From contig NZ_SHLI01000001.1 of NCBI RefSeq assembly GCF_004217415.1, positions 1,054,001-1,118,000 of the forward strand: a DNA stretch of 64,000 nucleotides, read 5' to 3'. Shown one piece after another: positions 17,994 to 27,954 of the stretch (its first letter is position 1; every line of letters begins with the position of its first letter). A model generated the notes under the pieces. The model ran no database searches, had not been told where the DNA came from, and saw only the letters and a list, made by a program, of their open reading frames with translations. Source of the DNA: Spiribacter vilamensis. Lineage in GTDB: Bacteria > Pseudomonadota > Gammaproteobacteria > Nitrococcales > Nitrococcaceae. The position numbers and the translations under genes are program-made.

Positions 17994-18787
17994 AAAACAC
18001 ACTCGGACTCACGCTATTGCTGACCGCAGGGCTTGCCGCCGGCGCGGCTTCGGCGCAGATGACCGATGCCACGGAGATCGTGGAAGCGGCCAACAAGGCC
18101 TCCTACTACGCCGGCGAAGACGGACGCTCGGCGGCACGCATGACCATCGTCCAGGGCGACGGCAGCCGTCAGCGTCGCCAGTTCACCCTGCTGCGGCAGG
18201 ATGTCGCCGACGGCGGCGACCAGCGCTACCTGGTGGTCTTCAGCCGGCCGGCGGATATCCGCGGCACCGTCTTCCGCGTGGAAAAGCACGTTGGCGACTC
18301 GGATGATCGCTGGCTCTATCTGCCGGCCCTGGACCTGGTCAAGCGGATCGCCGCCGGTGACAAGCGCACCAGCTTCGTCGGCTCGCATTTCTACTACGAG
18401 GATATCTCCGGACGCGGCACCGAGGAGGATCGGCACACGCTGATCGAGACCACCGAGGACTACTACGTCATCGAGAGCACGCCGAAGGATCCGGATAACG
18501 TCGCCTTCGCCCGCTATCACACCCGGATCGACCGCGAGACCCTGCTGCCGATGCGTACCGAGTATCAGCGCGAGGACGGCGAGGTCTATCGGCGGATGAC
18601 GGTCACCGAGGTGGAGACGATTGACGGTTACCCCACCGGCACAGAGGCGCGTATGGAGGATCTGGATAGCGGTGGCCACACCGTGACGCAGTTCCGTTTC
18701 TCCGAATACGACGTCGGTCTGCCGAGCCGGATCTTCAGCGAGCGTTCGCTGCGCAATCCGCCGCGTGACTGGCTGCGGCGGGAGTAA
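17990..18787 (+). CDS. LolA-like periplasmic outer-membrane lipoprotein-sorting protein
   Basis: A 265-residue secreted protein with a signal peptide ending AGAASAQ near residue 23. QRYLVVFSRPADIRGTVFRV and RWLYLPALDLVKRI match the COG2834 family, which has the LolA fold but is distinct from LolA itself. Such proteins often sit next to HAE3-type RND exporters and may carry a hydrophobic cargo across the periplasm. It overlaps the RND gene by 4 bases and is followed after 5 bases by a barrel gene. Confidence 0.85.
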   Translation: MKNTLGLTLLLTAGLAAGAASAQMTDATEIVEAANKASYYAGEDGRSAARMTIVQGDGSRQRRQFTLLRQDVADGGDQRYLVVFSRPADIRGTVFRVEKHVGDSDDRWLYLPALDLVKRIAAGDKRTSFVGSHFYYEDISGRGTEEDRHTLIETTEDYYVIESTPKDPDNVAFARYHTRIDRETLLPMRTEYQREDGEVYRRMTVTEVETIDGYPTGTEARMEDLDSGGHTVTQFRFSEYDVGLPSRIFSERSLRNPPRDWLRRE

Positions 18788-18792
18788 ACGCG

Positions 18793-20088
18793 ATGCGCTG
18801 GACCAGCATAGCCCTGACCCTTGCCATTGCCGGCATGCCCCTGGCGTCGGCGGTTGGCCAGTCGAGCGGTGACGACTGGGGCGACGATCCCTGGGCGCAG
18901 GAGCAGACCGGCTGGCAGTGGTACGGGTTTATCGAGGGAGCGGTCGCGCCGCGTCTGCAGAATGACCCGGCCGTGGACAACGACTACACCCTGGGCGAGA
19001 CGAGGCTGCAGATCGAGGGTGAGCGCCAGTTCGGCGATTACACCGCGACGCTCAAAGCCGATGCCTGGCTGGATGGCGTTGAAGAAGGCGGTCGCGGCGA
19101 TCTGCGCGAGGCAAACCTTGCCGGCCGCCTGACGCCGCAGACCGATATCCGTTTCGGCCGGCAGATCATCACCTGGGGAACCGGCGACCTGGTCTTCCTC
19201 AACGATCTCTTCCCGAAGGATTATGTCGCGTTTTTCAGTGGCCGCGGCGATGACTACCTGAAAGCACCCACCGATGCGGTGAAGCTCTCGTGGTTCGGCG
19301 ACGTGAACGTTGATTTCGTCTGGATGCCACGCGCCACGCCCAACCGGTTCATCACCGGCGAGCGGCTCTCCTACTTCAGTCCGCAGGCGGGCCGGCGCGT
19401 GGCCGCACCGCCCGAGATCGATCCGCGAGACCGTGACCAGGTCGGCGAGGACAGCGAATTCGCGCTCCGCCTCTACCAGACGATTGATGGCGTCGAGTAC
19501 GCCGGCTATGCCTATCACGGTTATGACAAGCAGCCGAGTGCGTTTGACAGGGACGCGGACGAGGCCTATTTCCCGCGGCTGTCATCGCTGGGAGCGAGTG
19601 TCCGCAGGCCATTGCTCGGAGGGATTGCCAACCTGGAGACGGCCTATTACCACGGCGAGGACGGCAACGGCCGGGATCCCGACCTCCCCAACGACCAGTG
19701 GCGCTGGCTGGGGGGCTACGAGCACGAGCCGTTTTCGGATATCACCCTGGGCTGGCAGTACTCGCTGGACTGGACGCAGGATCACGATGCCCTGATCGAT
19801 GCCCTGCCGAATGGCCAGCGCCGCTACGCCCCGGACGAGTACCGGCATCTGCTGACGAACCGCGTCACCTGGCAGGGCCAGCGCCAGGACCTGACGCTGT
19901 CGCTGTTCACGTTCTATTCGCCCTCGGATGAAGACTACTATTTCCGGCCGCGGGCTACCTACCGGTTCGGTGACCGGCTGACCGGCACGGCCGGCGCCAA
20001 CCTCTTCGGCGGGGAGGACGACTGGACGTTCCACACCCAGCTGGAAGACAACAGCAACGCGTATTTTCGACTTCGATACAGCTTCTAG
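18793..20088 (+). CDS. outer-membrane beta-barrel protein (DUF1302/porin-like)
   Basis: A 431-residue secreted protein with a signal peptide ending ASAVGQS near residue 25. Alternating polar/hydrophobic strands run through the length, and the protein ends FRLRYSF with a terminal Phe, the BAM recognition mark of outer-membrane barrels. LREANLAGRLTPQTDIRFGR followed by ITWGTGDLVFLND is typical of the DUF1302-like group. With the RND exporter and LolA-like protein it would complete an inner-membrane to outer-membrane path. Confidence 0.8.
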   Translation: MRWTSIALTLAIAGMPLASAVGQSSGDDWGDDPWAQEQTGWQWYGFIEGAVAPRLQNDPAVDNDYTLGETRLQIEGERQFGDYTATLKADAWLDGVEEGGRGDLREANLAGRLTPQTDIRFGRQIITWGTGDLVFLNDLFPKDYVAFFSGRGDDYLKAPTDAVKLSWFGDVNVDFVWMPRATPNRFITGERLSYFSPQAGRRVAAPPEIDPRDRDQVGEDSEFALRLYQTIDGVEYAGYAYHGYDKQPSAFDRDADEAYFPRLSSLGASVRRPLLGGIANLETAYYHGEDGNGRDPDLPNDQWRWLGGYEHEPFSDITLGWQYSLDWTQDHDALIDALPNGQRRYAPDEYRHLLTNRVTWQGQRQDLTLSLFTFYSPSDEDYYFRPRATYRFGDRLTGTAGANLFGGEDDWTFHTQLEDNSNAYFRLRYSF

Positions 20089-20100
20089 GAGGATAGACCC

Positions 20101-20316
20101 ATGACGGTAAACGAAGGCCTGCGGGCAATGGCCGGATTCTTCATCCTGCTGAGCGTTGCGCTCGGCAACTGGGTGCACCCGGCCTGGTATCTATTCACGG
20201 CGTTCGTCGGCGCAAACCTGCTGCAGTCCGCCTTCACCCGATGGTGCCCGGCAATGGCAATCCTCAGGCGGATCGGCCTGCGCGAGGAGGCGCCCCGGGA
20301 GAGCACCTCACACTGA
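20101..20316 (+). CDS. DUF2892 family small membrane protein
   Basis: A 71-residue protein with two helices. MTVNEGLRAMAGFFILLSVA, and later FTAFVGANLLQSAFTRWCP, match DUF2892, the membrane part also found in the rhodanese YgaP. The conserved WCP is present. AGGAGG lies 10 bases upstream. It is last in the ArsR-linked operon. In other bacteria DUF2892 proteins are associated with sulfur handling under ArsR-type thiol sensors (inference for this case). Confidence 0.85.
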   Translation: MTVNEGLRAMAGFFILLSVALGNWVHPAWYLFTAFVGANLLQSAFTRWCPAMAILRRIGLREEAPRESTSH

Positions 20317-20330
20317 ATGGTCCCCGAGTC

Positions 20331-21209
20331 TCAGGCGTTGCGTTTGTCGAGGTAGTCGGCGAACGCATCGCCGAAGTCCGGGTGCTTGACCCCGTACTCC
20401 ACGGTCGCCTGCAGGTAGCCCAGCTTGTCGCCACAGTCATAGCGGGTGCCTTCGAATTCGTAGGCGAGTACGGGTTCATCCGCCATCAGTGCACCAATCG
20501 CGTCCGTCAGCTGGATCTCGCCGCCGGCGCCGGGTGTCGTCTGCCGGAGCTTTGCGAAGATACTGCCGTTGAGGATATAGCGGCCGACCACACCGAGGTT
20601 GGAAGGCGCTTCATCGGGGTGGGGCTTCTCGACAATACTGTTGAGCCGTCCCAGGCGGGGCGTGATCGCCTCGGTATCCACCACACCGTAGCGGTCGGTG
20701 CGCTCGGGCGGTACCCGCTCCACGCCGAGGATGCTCGCCACCTGCTCGTCATAGCGGGCGACCATCTGCGCAAGGCAGCCGCCTTTTTCCTCGTCATCGA
20801 TCAGATCGTCGGCAAGGATCACCGCAAACGGTTCATCGCCGACCACCGGTTCGGCGCAGAGCACCGCGTGGCCGAGGCCCAGCGCCTCGGATTGGCGGAT
20901 GTAGATGCAGGCCACCTCCGGCGGCACGATATTCCGGACGGCCTCGAGGCGATCAAGCTTGCCGGACTGCTTCAGCTCGGTCTCGAGCTCGTAGGCCTTG
21001 TCGAAATGATCGGGGATGCTGCGCTTGTTACGCCCGTTGACGAAGATGAGGGTCTCGATGCCGGCCTTCACCGCCTCCTCGGCGGCATACTGGATGAGCG
21101 GTTTGTCCACCACCGGCAGCATTTCCTTGGGGTTGGCCTTGGTGGCCGGCAGGAACCGGGTCCCCAGACCCGCTACCGGGAACACCGCTTTGCGGATTTT
21201 TCTTGCCAT
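20331..21209 (-). CDS. galU: UTP--glucose-1-phosphate uridylyltransferase
   Basis: Makes UDP-glucose from UTP and glucose-1-phosphate for polysaccharide, LPS or osmolyte synthesis. The 292-residue protein starts with the nucleotide-binding motif [19 protein letters not shown] and has [15 protein letters not shown] and YGVVDTEAI, all hallmarks of GalU. It stands alone on the minus strand, convergent with the DUF2892 gene and separated from comEA-like by a hairpin. Confidence 0.95.
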   Translation of the reverse strand: MARKIRKAVFPVAGLGTRFLPATKANPKEMLPVVDKPLIQYAAEEAVKAGIETLIFVNGRNKRSIPDHFDKAYELETELKQSGKLDRLEAVRNIVPPEVACIYIRQSEALGLGHAVLCAEPVVGDEPFAVILADDLIDDEEKGGCLAQMVARYDEQVASILGVERVPPERTDRYGVVDTEAITPRLGRLNSIVEKPHPDEAPSNLGVVGRYILNGSIFAKLRQTTPGAGGEIQLTDAIGALMADEPVLAYEFEGTRYDCGDKLGYLQATVEYGVKHPDFGDAFADYLDKRNA

Positions 21210-21262
21210 CGGCCGTTACTCTCCCTGTTCAGCAATCATTATTCTTGCCGCAAGCGTAAACG

Positions 21263-21295
21263 AAGCCGGCGCACCTGTCAGGGGCGTGCCGGCTT
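21263..21295 (-). terminator. hairpin between the comEA-like gene and galU
   Basis: AAGCCGGC and GCCGGCTT form a perfect 8-bp stem with a 17-base loop, 33 bases past the comEA-like stop. There is no clear T-run on the minus strand. It may be a weak terminator or mRNA 3' end. Confidence 0.4.
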
Positions 21296-21327
21296 GCGCG
21301 GGGTGAATCGTGAAGGGAGACGCGGTG

Positions 21328-21594
21328 CTATTCGATCGCGATCGTCTCGCGCATCCCATCCAGTGTCACCTCGCCGATACCATCGACGCGCGTCATCGCA
21401 TCGATACGCTCGAACGGGCCGTTCCGTTCGCGATCCTCGATGATCGCCCTGGCCGTCGCGGGGCCAATGCCGTTGATCTGCTGGAGACGATCAACGCTCG
21501 CCTCGTTGACATTGATGGGGGCCTCGCTGGCAACCGCTGCACCGGCGACGAGACTGGTGGCCAGCAGGGTTCCGAGTTGGCGGGTAAAGGTCAT
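21328..21594 (-). CDS. secreted helix-hairpin-helix protein (ComEA-like)
   Basis: An 88-residue protein with a signal peptide ending AGAAVASEA near residue 25. Two helix-hairpin-helix motifs follow, seen as INGIGPATARAIIEDRERNG and VDGIGEVTLDGM. The domain is that of ComEA, a periplasmic DNA-binding protein used in DNA uptake; the short, single-domain form is common in gammaproteobacteria. It lies just downstream of pyrF. Role in competence is possible but not shown here. Confidence 0.85.
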   Translation of the reverse strand: MTFTRQLGTLLATSLVAGAAVASEAPINVNEASVDRLQQINGIGPATARAIIEDRERNGPFERIDAMTRVDGIGEVTLDGMRETIAIE

Positions 21595-21631
21595 GACACG
21601 CTCCTGTGCTTTGCAAATGACGTGTCAGAGC

Positions 21632-22357
21632 CTAGCGATCGGCAGCGGCCTGCATTGTGACGGCCATCTCATTCGCGATGGATTCGACCGCCCGGGCGGG
21701 ATCGGCGGCGTTGGTAATCGGTCGGCCCACCACGAGATCCGTCGCCCCCGCACGCATGGCATCCGTCGGAGTCAGGATCCGACGCTGATCATCCGCCGCC
21801 GACCCTCGCGGACGAACCCCCGGGGTAACACGTCGGAACGCCTCGCCGGTTTGCGCACGCACCCGCGCCGCTTCCTGCCCCGAGCAGACCACACCATCCA
21901 GGCCCGCCGCGACCGCCAGGCCGGTCAGCCGCGTCACGGCCTCCGCCGGCGTCCCTTGCAGGCCGACGGCGTCGAGGCTTGCCTGGTCATGGCTGGTCAG
22001 CACCGTGACTGCGGTGAGCAGCGGGCGATGTGCTCCGCCCTCGTCAATCGCCGCCCGGGCGGCTGCGAGCATTGCGGGACCGCCAAGCGCGTGGACATTG
22101 ACCATCCAGACCCCCAGGTCCGCGGCCGCCCGGCAGGCGCCGGCGACCGTATTGGGGATGTCGTGGAATTTGAGATCAAGGAAGACATCCCAGCCATCAC
22201 GCACCCACCCCTCAACCAACGTGGGGCCCGCCCGCGTAAACAGCGCCTTGCCCACCTTGAGGCGGCAACTCCCGGGTTCGAGCGTATCCACCAGTCTTCG
22301 GGCGGCATCAGCGCTGTCGAAATCCAGCGCCACGATCAGATCAGGCGTCGAGTTCAT
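21632..22357 (-). CDS. pyrF: orotidine 5'-phosphate decarboxylase
   Basis: Last step of UMP synthesis. The 241-residue protein starts [20 protein letters not shown]. The catalytic Asp-x-Lys-x-x-Asp motif is [13 protein letters not shown], and the phosphate-binding end is [14 protein letters not shown]. The ATG at 22357 overlaps the lapB stop by 4 bases, which decides the start; the frame is open further upstream inside lapB. The lapA-lapB-pyrF order is the same as in E. coli and relatives. Confidence 0.95.
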   Translation of the reverse strand: MNSTPDLIVALDFDSADAARRLVDTLEPGSCRLKVGKALFTRAGPTLVEGWVRDGWDVFLDLKFHDIPNTVAGACRAAADLGVWMVNVHALGGPAMLAAARAAIDEGGAHRPLLTAVTVLTSHDQASLDAVGLQGTPAEAVTRLTGLAVAAGLDGVVCSGQEAARVRAQTGEAFRRVTPGVRPRGSAADDQRRILTPTDAMRAGATDLVVGRPITNAADPARAVESIANEMAVTMQAAADR

Positions 22358-23523
22358 TCCCCCTCCGGGCCGCGGCGCGGCTTGATGCTGGCCCAGGAGC
22401 GGCAACCTGGGCACTGCCAGTGGAGCTGGCGCCCCTCGAATCCGCATTCCACACAGCGATACGGCAATCGGTTCGCAAGCAGCGCCTGTAGAAGCTCGCG
22501 CAAAACCTGGAGGTCACGCTGTCGCCGTTGATCGGCATCACCGGCGTCGATATTCAGCTCGACCAGGCGATTGAGTCCGCGAACCGACGGTCGCGCCCGC
22601 AGCTGCGTGGCGAGGAATTCCACGGCGGACGACCGCCCCTCATCCGCTTCGATCAGTTCACTGAGTTTGATGATGACCGAGACGGCAGGCTGCCTCTCGA
22701 ACAGGCGGTTGAGTTCCTGGCGAAACACCCGCCGCTCGTCGAGGGCCTGGTAGCCGGCCTCGAGGCGCGGGAGCATTTCCGGGACATAATCCGGATCCTG
22801 CACGCTGACCTGCTGGCATGCCTTGATGGCGGCTCGCCAGCGTCCCTCTTCCTGCTCCAGGTCGGATATGAGCAGCGACGCCCGCACGCAGTTACGATCG
22901 AAACCCATTGCCCGGCGCAGAACCTGTCGGATCTCCATCGGATCGGCATGCTGACGCCGCAACCGCTCGGCCTGCTCGCAGGCGAACTGCGCCATTTCCG
23001 TCTGCAGGTTACGGCCATCCGTTCGCTGCAGGCGCTGGGCGATATCGATCGCCGACTCCCATTCATTCTCCTGCTGATAGATATCGAGCAGGCACTGGAG
23101 TGCCGTCACACGGAAATCGGGAAATTCCACCGCCTCCAGGAACAGGGTCTCGGCACGATCGAGCAACCCGGCGGCCAGGTAGTCCCGCCCCAGCTCGAGA
23201 AGGGCGCCGGCCCGCTGGTCCGGGGCCAGCGAGGGGCGGGCAATGAGGTTTTGATGTATACGTACGGCGCGGTCGGCTTCACCACGGCGACGGAAAAGGT
23301 TGCCGAGGGTCAGATGGGTCTCGACGGTTTCGCTATCGACCTCGACCAATCGGGTAAAGACCTCGATCGCTCGGTCCGGCTGCTCGTTGAGGAGGTAATT
23401 GAGTCCCTGGAAATAATCGGCCGGCAGGCTCGGGGGGCTGGGACGAGAGGCTGTCGACTTCCGGCCGATCCACCAGCCGGAGAGGGCTGCCAGCGGAAGC
23501 AGCAGCCAGAGCAGTTGCCACAT
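22354..23523 (-). CDS. lapB: lipopolysaccharide assembly protein B
   Basis: Inner-membrane-anchored TPR protein that controls LPS synthesis through FtsH and LpxC. 389 residues: one N-terminal helix, a row of TPR repeats (for example [20 protein letters not shown]), and a C-terminal rubredoxin-like metal site with CVEC and CPGC pairs near residues 355-375. This order is the LapB/YciM signature. It follows lapA by 2 bases and overlaps pyrF by 4. Confidence 0.95.
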   Translation of the reverse strand: MWQLLWLLLPLAALSGWWIGRKSTASRPSPPSLPADYFQGLNYLLNEQPDRAIEVFTRLVEVDSETVETHLTLGNLFRRRGEADRAVRIHQNLIARPSLAPDQRAGALLELGRDYLAAGLLDRAETLFLEAVEFPDFRVTALQCLLDIYQQENEWESAIDIAQRLQRTDGRNLQTEMAQFACEQAERLRRQHADPMEIRQVLRRAMGFDRNCVRASLLISDLEQEEGRWRAAIKACQQVSVQDPDYVPEMLPRLEAGYQALDERRVFRQELNRLFERQPAVSVIIKLSELIEADEGRSSAVEFLATQLRARPSVRGLNRLVELNIDAGDADQRRQRDLQVLRELLQALLANRLPYRCVECGFEGRQLHWQCPGCRSWASIKPRRGPEGE

Positions 23524-23525
23524 GA

Positions 23526-23819
23526 TCAGCTATTGGTCCGGATCGGCAACTTTCTGAGTTCGGAGACTTCCTCGCGGGAGGACGCCGCTTCCCGCCGCAG
23601 GCGTTTGAGCTGCCAGCGCTGACGCGCGAGGATGCCGAGTGCGGAGGCGAGCCCCAGCAACACCCCGAGGGCAAGCGCGAGAACCAGCCAGAGTGAGATC
23701 GGCAGTGACAACTCGCCGATGTAGAAATCGAGGGTGATGGGGGCGGAATTCAGCATTGCGAAGCTGAGGCCAATGGCCACGACAACCAGTGCCAGTAACA
23801 GCACAATCAACCGCTTCAT
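23526..23819 (-). CDS. lapA: lipopolysaccharide assembly protein A (DUF1049)
   Basis: A 97-residue inner-membrane protein with two helices. [20 protein letters not shown] is the conserved LapA loop between them, and a basic coiled tail with [10 protein letters not shown] follows. It partners LapB. The ATG overlaps the ihfB stop by 4 bases. Confidence 0.93.
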   Translation of the reverse strand: MKRLIVLLLALVVVAIGLSFAMLNSAPITLDFYIGELSLPISLWLVLALALGVLLGLASALGILARQRWQLKRLRREAASSREEVSELRKLPIRTNS

Positions 23820-24124
23820 GAGCCCTCCGAAACCGCACTGCGGCCTTTTTCGTCGACCCGTTCGCGCATCTCCTTGCCCGGCTTGAAATGCGGGACGTAT
23901 TTGCCAGGTAGGGATACCGGCTCGCCAGTCCGCGGATTTCTGCCGATACGGGGTGGCCGGTGGTGCAGCGCAAAGCTGCCAAACCCGCGAATCTCGATAC
24001 GCTCGCCACCGGCAAGTGACTCGCTCATCTGCTCCAGCAGTGTCTTGACGGCGAGCTCCACGTCACGCTGCGCCAGCTGCTGCTGATTCGTCGCCATCCG
24101 GTCGATCAATTCCGATTTGGTCAT
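23816..24124 (-). CDS. ihfB: integration host factor beta subunit
   Basis: A 102-residue DNA-bending protein of the HU/IHF family. [17 protein letters not shown] opens the protein, and [20 protein letters not shown] is the DNA-contact arm with its conserved [20 protein letters not shown] is typical of the beta subunit. It forms IHF with the alpha subunit, not in this window. Located between rpsA and lapA as in other gammaproteobacteria. Confidence 0.96.
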   Translation of the reverse strand: MTKSELIDRMATNQQQLAQRDVELAVKTLLEQMSESLAGGERIEIRGFGSFALHHRPPRIGRNPRTGEPVSLPGKYVPHFKPGKEMRERVDEKGRSAVSEGS

Positions 24125-24150
24125 GGGGTTTCAACCATCGCTACAGCCCT

Positions 24151-24182
24151 CGCGGGCCGGACGTCGATGCGCCCGGCCCGCG
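24151..24182 (-). terminator. GC hairpin between rpsA and ihfB
   Basis: CGCGGGCCGG and CCGGCCCGCG form a perfect 10-bp stem with a 12-base loop, 17 bases past the rpsA stop. No T-run follows on the minus strand, so it may attenuate or stabilise rather than fully terminate. It could separate the very strong rpsA expression from ihfB. Confidence 0.5.
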
Positions 24183-24198
24183 ATCCTGAACAAAGGCC

Positions 24199-25881
24199 TC
24201 AGTTGTCGTCACCGCGATCGCCCATCTGCTCCTTGAGCAGATCGCCGAGCGTGGTCGTGCCGGCCGTACCGGTACTCCCGAAGCCCTCGAGCGCCTCGCG
24301 CTCGTCCGCCTGATCCTTGGCGCGGACCGACAGGCTGATCATGCGATTGCGCCGGTCGACCGCCATGACCTTGGCCTCGACCTCGTCGCCAACCGCGACC
24401 AGCGACCGCGCATCGTCGGTACGATCCCGGGCCAGATCGGCGGCGCGGACATAACCCTGCACCTCTTCGGCGAGATCCACGACCACGCCCTTGGCATCGA
24501 CCTCGCTGGCCGTTCCGGTCACCACGGTGCCCTTCGGATGATTGGCCACCCACTCGGAGACCGGATCCTGCGCCAGCTGCTTGACGCCGAGACTGATGCG
24601 CTCGCGTTCCGGGTCGACGGACAGAACCACCGCCTCGACCTCTTCGCCCTTCTGGAAGTCGCGGATCGCCTCTTCGCCGGTGTCGCTCCAGGACAGATCC
24701 GACAAGTGCACCAGGCCGTCAATGCCGCCCTCGAGACCGACGAAGATCCCGAAGTCGGTGATCGACTTGATTGTCCCGGTCACCCGATCACCCTTGTTGC
24801 GGGTTGCAGCGAACTCATCCCACGGATTGGGCTGGCACTGCTTCATGCCCAGCGAGATGCGACGGCGTTCCTCGTCGATGTCGAGAATCATCACCTCGAC
24901 CTCGTCGCCGACCGACACCACCTTCGCGGGATTGACGTTCTTGTTGGTCCAGTCCATCTCGGAGACGTGGACCAGTCCCTCGACGCCCTCCTCGATTTCG
25001 ACGAAAGAGCCGTAATCGGTGATGTTCGTGACCTTGCCGACCACGCGGCTGCCTTCCGGGTAACGCCGGGCGATGGCCTCCCACGGATCTTCACCCAGCT
25101 GCTTGAGGCCGAGCGACACGCGGTTGCGCTCGCGATCGAACTTGAGAACCTTGACCTCGATCTCCTGGCCGACGTCGACCACCTCGGACGGGTGCTTGAC
25201 GCGGCGCCAGGCCATATCGGTGATATGGAGCAGGCCATCGATACCACCCAGATCGACGAACGCGCCGTAATCGGTGAGGTTCTTGACGATGCCCTTGATC
25301 GACTGTCCTTCCTGCAGCTTCTCGAGCAGGGCCTCGCGCTCGGCGCTGTACTCCTCCTCGACCACGGCACGGCGCGACACCACCACGTTGTTGCGGCGGG
25401 CATCGAGCTTGATCACCTTGAACTCGAGATCCTTGCCCTCGAGGTAGGTCGTATCCCGGACCGGCCGGATATCCACGAGCGAGCCCGGCAGGAACGCACG
25501 GATATGGCCGAGATCGACCGTAAAGCCGCCCTTGACCTTGCCGCTGATCTGGCCGTTGACGGTCTCGCTGCCCTCGTAGGCGGTTTCGAGGACACGCCAG
25601 GCGCGGGCCCGCTTCGCCTTCTCGCGCGACAGTTTGGTCTCGCCACCACCGTCTTCGACCGCGTCGAGTGCGACTTCCACCTCGTCGCCGACGTTAACCT
25701 CGACGTCGCCATTGTCGTTGGTGAACTGGCGCAGCGGAATGACCGCCTCGGATTTCAGCCCGGCATTGACGACGACGTCTTCGCCATCGATCGCGACGAC
25801 CTGGGCGGTGACAATGGAGCCCGGCCGCATGTCGGTCTGTACAAGGCTCTCTTCAAAAAGTTCTGCAAAGCTTTCGCTCAT
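24199..25881 (-). CDS. rpsA: 30S ribosomal protein S1
   Basis: The 560-residue mRNA-binding ribosomal protein needed for initiation on most mRNAs. Six S1 domains follow each other (for example [17 protein letters not shown] in the first and [20 protein letters not shown] in the third). Length matches E. coli S1 (557). The ATG at 25881 begins [13 protein letters not shown], the family N-terminus; an in-frame ATG at 25917 adds residues that do not match. It lies downstream of cmk with a 76-base leader. Confidence 0.97.
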   Translation of the reverse strand: MSESFAELFEESLVQTDMRPGSIVTAQVVAIDGEDVVVNAGLKSEAVIPLRQFTNDNGDVEVNVGDEVEVALDAVEDGGGETKLSREKAKRARAWRVLETAYEGSETVNGQISGKVKGGFTVDLGHIRAFLPGSLVDIRPVRDTTYLEGKDLEFKVIKLDARRNNVVVSRRAVVEEEYSAEREALLEKLQEGQSIKGIVKNLTDYGAFVDLGGIDGLLHITDMAWRRVKHPSEVVDVGQEIEVKVLKFDRERNRVSLGLKQLGEDPWEAIARRYPEGSRVVGKVTNITDYGSFVEIEEGVEGLVHVSEMDWTNKNVNPAKVVSVGDEVEVMILDIDEERRRISLGMKQCQPNPWDEFAATRNKGDRVTGTIKSITDFGIFVGLEGGIDGLVHLSDLSWSDTGEEAIRDFQKGEEVEAVVLSVDPERERISLGVKQLAQDPVSEWVANHPKGTVVTGTASEVDAKGVVVDLAEEVQGYVRAADLARDRTDDARSLVAVGDEVEAKVMAVDRRNRMISLSVRAKDQADEREALEGFGSTGTAGTTTLGDLLKEQMGDRGDDN

Positions 25882-25957
25882 GGGATGATTTGATCCGGGA
25901 TCGACAGGCCGATCCATTTGGTTGCTTTAAAAAACAGCGCCGCGCCTGCGGCACTCC

Positions 25958-26638
25958 CTAGCGGAGACAGGCGTTAACCTGCTCCATGACTGTTCCGATC
26001 ACCGCCTCGATCGACTGCTCCGTCGTATCGATAGTGATCGCATCCCCTGCCGGTTTCAGCGGCGCGGTCTCGCGGCGTGAATCACGCTCGTCCCGTGCCC
26101 GCAATTCCTGCAGGAGGGAATCGAGGTTAGCAGTCACACCCTGCTCCATCAACTGCTTATGACGACGCCGGGCGCGTTCCTCGGCGCTGGCGGTGAGGAA
26201 AATCTTCACCGGTGCATCCGGGAATATCACGGTCCCCATGTCACGTCCGTCCGCGACCAGGCCCGGCGGCTGACGAAACGCCTGCTGCCGGGCTTTCAGC
26301 GCCTCACGGACGGCGGGATCGGCAGCGAGCACGGACGCGCGCTCGCCACAGGCCTCGTCGCGGATGGCCTTCGCCACCACTTCGCCCTCGAGCAGGGCCG
26401 CTCCGGCGTTATCGCCCTCGACCACGAAGTCGATATCCAGCAACCCGGCGCGCTCGGCAAGCCGCGCCGAATCCCCGGGATCGATCCCTTCCCGCAGCGA
26501 AGCCAGCGCCAGCAGCCGGTAAATCGCCCCGCTATCGAGCAGATGCCAGCCAAGCACCCGCGCCACCTCGCGCGCGATGGTCCCCTTGCCGGCACCGCCC
26601 GGCCCATCAATCGTCATCACCGCCGACTGCTCGCTCAT
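25958..26638 (-). CDS. cmk: cytidylate kinase
   Basis: Phosphorylates CMP and dCMP. 226 residues. The P-loop is [17 protein letters not shown] and the CMP-binding region has [34 protein letters not shown] is conserved. The ATG overlaps the aroA stop by 4 bases (26638), which sets the start. aroA-cmk-rpsA order is common in gammaproteobacteria. Confidence 0.95.
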   Translation of the reverse strand: MSEQSAVMTIDGPGGAGKGTIAREVARVLGWHLLDSGAIYRLLALASLREGIDPGDSARLAERAGLLDIDFVVEGDNAGAALLEGEVVAKAIRDEACGERASVLAADPAVREALKARQQAFRQPPGLVADGRDMGTVIFPDAPVKIFLTASAEERARRRHKQLMEQGVTANLDSLLQELRARDERDSRRETAPLKPAGDAITIDTTEQSIEAVIGTVMEQVNACLR

Positions 26639-27954
26639 CCCGCCTGCTCCTCGCTGCAAATCGCCAATCCAGCGCCATGCGCGAGCTCGACAAACCCCGG
26701 GAAGGAGGTGTCGACCTCGGCACAGCCATCGATCGTAATCGGGCCATCGGCTGCCAGTCCGGCCATGGCGAATGCCATGGCAATGCGATGATCTCCGTGG
26801 GCCGCCACCCTGCCGCCGCGAATCGGACCGCCGACAATGCGGATCCCGTCCGGCTGTGGCTCGGCCTGGATGCCGAGCGCCGCCAGGCCGTCGGCCATGA
26901 CCGCGATACGATCGCTTTCCTTGACCCGCAGTTCCTCGGCGCCGCGCAACCTCGTCTCGCCCGTCGCGCAGGCCGCGGCGATGAACACCGCCGGAAACTC
27001 GTCAATGGCGAGGGGCACGAGCTCGGGCGGAATATCGATCCCGCGCAGCGCCGCCGGCTCCACACTGACTGTCCCGACCGGTTCGCCGGCGTCGGTCTCC
27101 TCCGCCTCGACATGGATCCGTGCCCCCATGCGCCGGAGGATGTCGATCACCCCGGTGCGCGTTGGATTGAGCCCGACATTGGTCAGGGTGACCGAACCGC
27201 CGCTGGCAATGGAGGCACCGACCAGGAAAAAGGCCGCCGAGGAGATATCACCGGGTACGACCACCGAGCCGCCGCGCATCGGCGCGTCACCCGACACGCT
27301 CACATGCGGCCCGTCGACCACGACATCGGCGCCGAACGCCCTGAGCATGCGCTCGGTGTGATCGCGGCTGACCGCGGGCTCGGTTACCCGGGTCCGGCCC
27401 TCGGCATAGAGCCCCGCGATCAAAAGCGCCGATTTGACCTGGGCGCTCGCCACCGGCATCACGTAATCGATACCCCGCAGCGCGGTCGACGGCTCGATCG
27501 ACAGCGGCGCCGTCCCGTCGGGACCGGTGTGGATTGTCGCGCCCATCCGGCCGAGTGGATCGGTGACGCGGCGCATTGGCCGACGCATCAGTGAGGCATC
27601 TCCCACCAACCGGCTCCCAAACCATTGTCCTGCCAGCAGACCGCTGAAAAGCCGCATGGAGGTTCCGGAATTGCCGAGGTCGAGCGCCAATGGCGCGGGC
27701 CTGAGCCCGTAACGTCCCACCCCGTCAATGCTCAGGCGCCCGGCCTGCGGCCCCTCGATGGACACCCCCAGGGCCCGCATGGCGGCAAGGGTCGCCATGG
27801 CGTCATCGCCTTCGAGAAATCCACTGACCTCGGTCCGCCCCTCGGCAATGGACCCCAGCATCACCGCGCGATGCGAGATCGATTTGTCGCCCGGGACCCG
27901 GAGCGTGCCATTGAGGGTCCCCCCGGGCTCGATAATGAACCGCCGCTTATGCAT
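26635..27954 (-). CDS. aroA: 3-phosphoshikimate 1-carboxyvinyltransferase (EPSP synthase)
   Basis: Sixth step of the shikimate pathway, joining shikimate-3-phosphate and PEP. 439 residues. [19 protein letters not shown] is the N-terminal signature, [19 protein letters not shown] holds the PEP-contacting NSGT, and [16 protein letters not shown] is the second conserved site. The ATG at 27954 shares one base with the tyrA stop; the frame continues open upstream to 28341 but that part is antisense-like noise within tyrA. Confidence 0.96.
   Translation of the reverse strand: MHKRRFIIEPGGTLNGTLRVPGDKSISHRAVMLGSIAEGRTEVSGFLEGDDAMATLAAMRALGVSIEGPQAGRLSIDGVGRYGLRPAPLALDLGNSGTSMRLFSGLLAGQWFGSRLVGDASLMRRPMRRVTDPLGRMGATIHTGPDGTAPLSIEPSTALRGIDYVMPVASAQVKSALLIAGLYAEGRTRVTEPAVSRDHTERMLRAFGADVVVDGPHVSVSGDAPMRGGSVVVPGDISSAAFFLVGASIASGGSVTLTNVGLNPTRTGVIDILRRMGARIHVEAEETDAGEPVGTVSVEPAALRGIDIPPELVPLAIDEFPAVFIAAACATGETRLRGAEELRVKESDRIAVMADGLAALGIQAEPQPDGIRIVGGPIRGGRVAAHGDHRIAMAFAMAGLAADGPITIDGCAEVDTSFPGFVELAHGAGLAICSEEQAG

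Noticed and set aside
24538-25893. A 451-codon open frame antisense to rpsA
   Set aside because: Mirror of the repeated S1 domains; no ribosome site or family match.
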